Assembly (NCBI GenBank): GCA_902729315.2
Contig: LR746269.1
Span: forward strand, 3,606,001-3,670,000
DNA from: Spirodela intermedia
Taxonomy: Eukaryota > Streptophyta > Magnoliopsida > Alismatales > Araceae
Reading direction: 5' to 3'
Length of the DNA stretch: 64,000 nucleotides
This document shows, piece after piece, positions 62,620 through 64,000 of the stretch. Under the pieces are notes generated by a model. That model made no database searches. It was not told the DNA's origin and was given only the letters and a program-made list of their open reading frames with translations. A program made the translations under genes and the position numbers. Position 1 is the stretch's first letter, and each line of letters opens with the position of its first letter.

Positions 62620-64000
62620 GTAGATGTGCCATCTACAAATACAAAGAATCAATTCTTTAAGTCTCATACATAAATGACTAAAGCCTAGGTAATGACTTTT
62701 CTACTACTGAGTAATCACTTTGAGTAGGTCAAACTTCCTAAGTACCTCTTCAGCATAAATTTATCTCTCACATCTGGTAGAGCATTAACTAAATAATAAT
62801 TTCATGATGATAAACATGCATAAGATTAGCACATCCAAGTTAATATGTTTTATTGAAGTGAAATATGGACATGAGAGCTCACTCAATCTGTTATATATTC
62901 ATGACATTAGATCATTAATTCTAAATCATTTTAATATTAAACTTATTGATTGAATTAAGACTATTTATTTTGTCAAGTATAATGTTTTAGATATTAAAAA
63001 ATTTATTTTCTGTGTCCTTAATCATCAAAAATGCTATCAAATATATGGAAATCATGGTTCAAGGTATTCACTTAGAAAATATATAATATATTAAGCAAGC
63101 TCATATCAATTTGATCATCAAATTATTACCTCAATTATATATATACTATCGGTTCTATATTTATGATATTGAATCTTTATTGAAATGATTTAAATTGGCA
63201 CAAAATGTATAAAATATTATGACTTAGTGGCATCAAGCATTGGTTTCATACAAGGATATTTGAAAGAACTTAAATGTCATATCGTATTAGATTTCTAACC
63301 ATTTTATTTAATGTTTATTCTAAGAAAAATGGACATTGAACATCTTAGAGATTCGAGAAGATTTTCTCAGGTATTCACCTATAAATACCAAGGTTTTGAA
63401 TAGATGAGAAATACTTTATATGCATTTATCTCTTTACCACAACTCTAAGCTTTTAAATACATCAACCACATTAAAAAAATCAATGAGAAATGACTGAAGT
63501 TAGGGCAAATTGTTGAAGTTTAAGAACATGTTAACTCCAACACTGATTGTTAAGCCCTCCGAGCATTTCTAAGTTTATTGTCATCTAGTGTAAACTCCAT
63601 TGACAACCAACTCTCTTACGTGAAGAACATAAACACATTTAAAAACTACATCCTCCTCTTCAAAACTAGATAACTTCAAGTCAACATTAATATCTAAAAA
63701 AAATATACAATGATAAATTTTATTATATATTGTGGTATAAATATGACATTAAAGTCTTCTTTATCATGAATGATAGTTGTGCCCATAAACAACAATCATG
63801 TTTCTTAGAATTTGTTTCTAAATGAAAATCTGAGGATGAATTTTCAAGAAACTTATAAGTAAACAATGATGTGACTCCCCAAAGTCATGAATCTACAAGA
63901 AAGATTCTGAGTGAATCTTCAAAAGAGTTGAGTCCATTAATCAATAGTTATGATTGGACAATTACGAAAGATAATTACATTTTTAGAGAGTGGACAAGCA

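Larger units (their letters stand above)
60034..64000. other. AT-rich intergenic DNA to the window end
   Basis: Very AT-rich with no gene that I can support. It contains a copia reverse transcriptase remnant (60421-60690) and a perfect 76-bp direct repeat (62429-62619). The rest shows no motif I recognise; it may be older transposon debris. Confidence 0.6.

Overview
This is nuclear DNA from a flowering plant. Five intron-rich protein-coding genes have canonical GT-AG introns, and the window also holds plant-type Ty1/copia and Ty3/gypsy retrotransposon remnants. First exons and 5' leaders are GC-rich while introns and intergenic DNA are AT-rich. That contrast is typical of monocots, so a monocot is my best guess, but the sequence does not prove it. 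All exon models were built by hand from reading frame, splice signals and remembered family conservation. No alignment or RNA evidence was available.

Layout, left to right. (1) 623-3435 (+): an RD21-type papain-like cysteine protease with a C-terminal granulin domain, 449 aa, 5 exons. (2) 5695-12595 (+): a 2-oxoglutarate/Fe(II)-dependent dioxygenase, 329 aa, 12 exons, one of them a 20-nt microexon carrying two iron ligands. (3) 13531-19824 (-): Golgi alpha-mannosidase II, 1182 aa, 4 exons, convergent with gene 2. (4) 20350-36320 (+): a MYND-type zinc-finger protein of the MSS51/ZMYND15-like class, 377 aa, 11 exons. It is divergent from gene 3 across about 525 bp and its introns are expanded by retroelements. 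(5) 46798-59757 (-): a very large five-finger CCCH zinc-finger protein, 2029 aa, 10 exons, related to Arabidopsis C3H7 and animal ZC3H3.

Mobile DNA. Intron 5 of the MYND gene holds a decayed minus-strand Ty3/gypsy element. Intron 6 holds a minus-strand copia composite whose two ends come from different LTR families and whose gag start is fused to reverse transcriptase by a deletion. Between genes 4 and 5 lies a structurally complete but stop-riddled copia element at 41459-46467, with paired LTRs, primer-binding site, polypurine tract and a near-matching target duplication. More copia debris lies near 4.8 kb, 40.1 kb and 60.5 kb. A perfect 76-bp direct repeat lies at 62.4-62.6 kb.

The five genes look like ordinary housekeeping or stress genes (protein turnover, oxidative metabolism, N-glycan processing, RNA-related zinc fingers) and do not form a pathway. 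I see no operon, defence island or CRISPR array, and I could not identify a clearly new system. The most distinctive items are the unusual MYND start region (a short upstream ORF that looks like a duplicated start codon), the catalytic microexon, the giant uncharacterised N-terminal exon of the CCCH protein, and the chimeric copia element.
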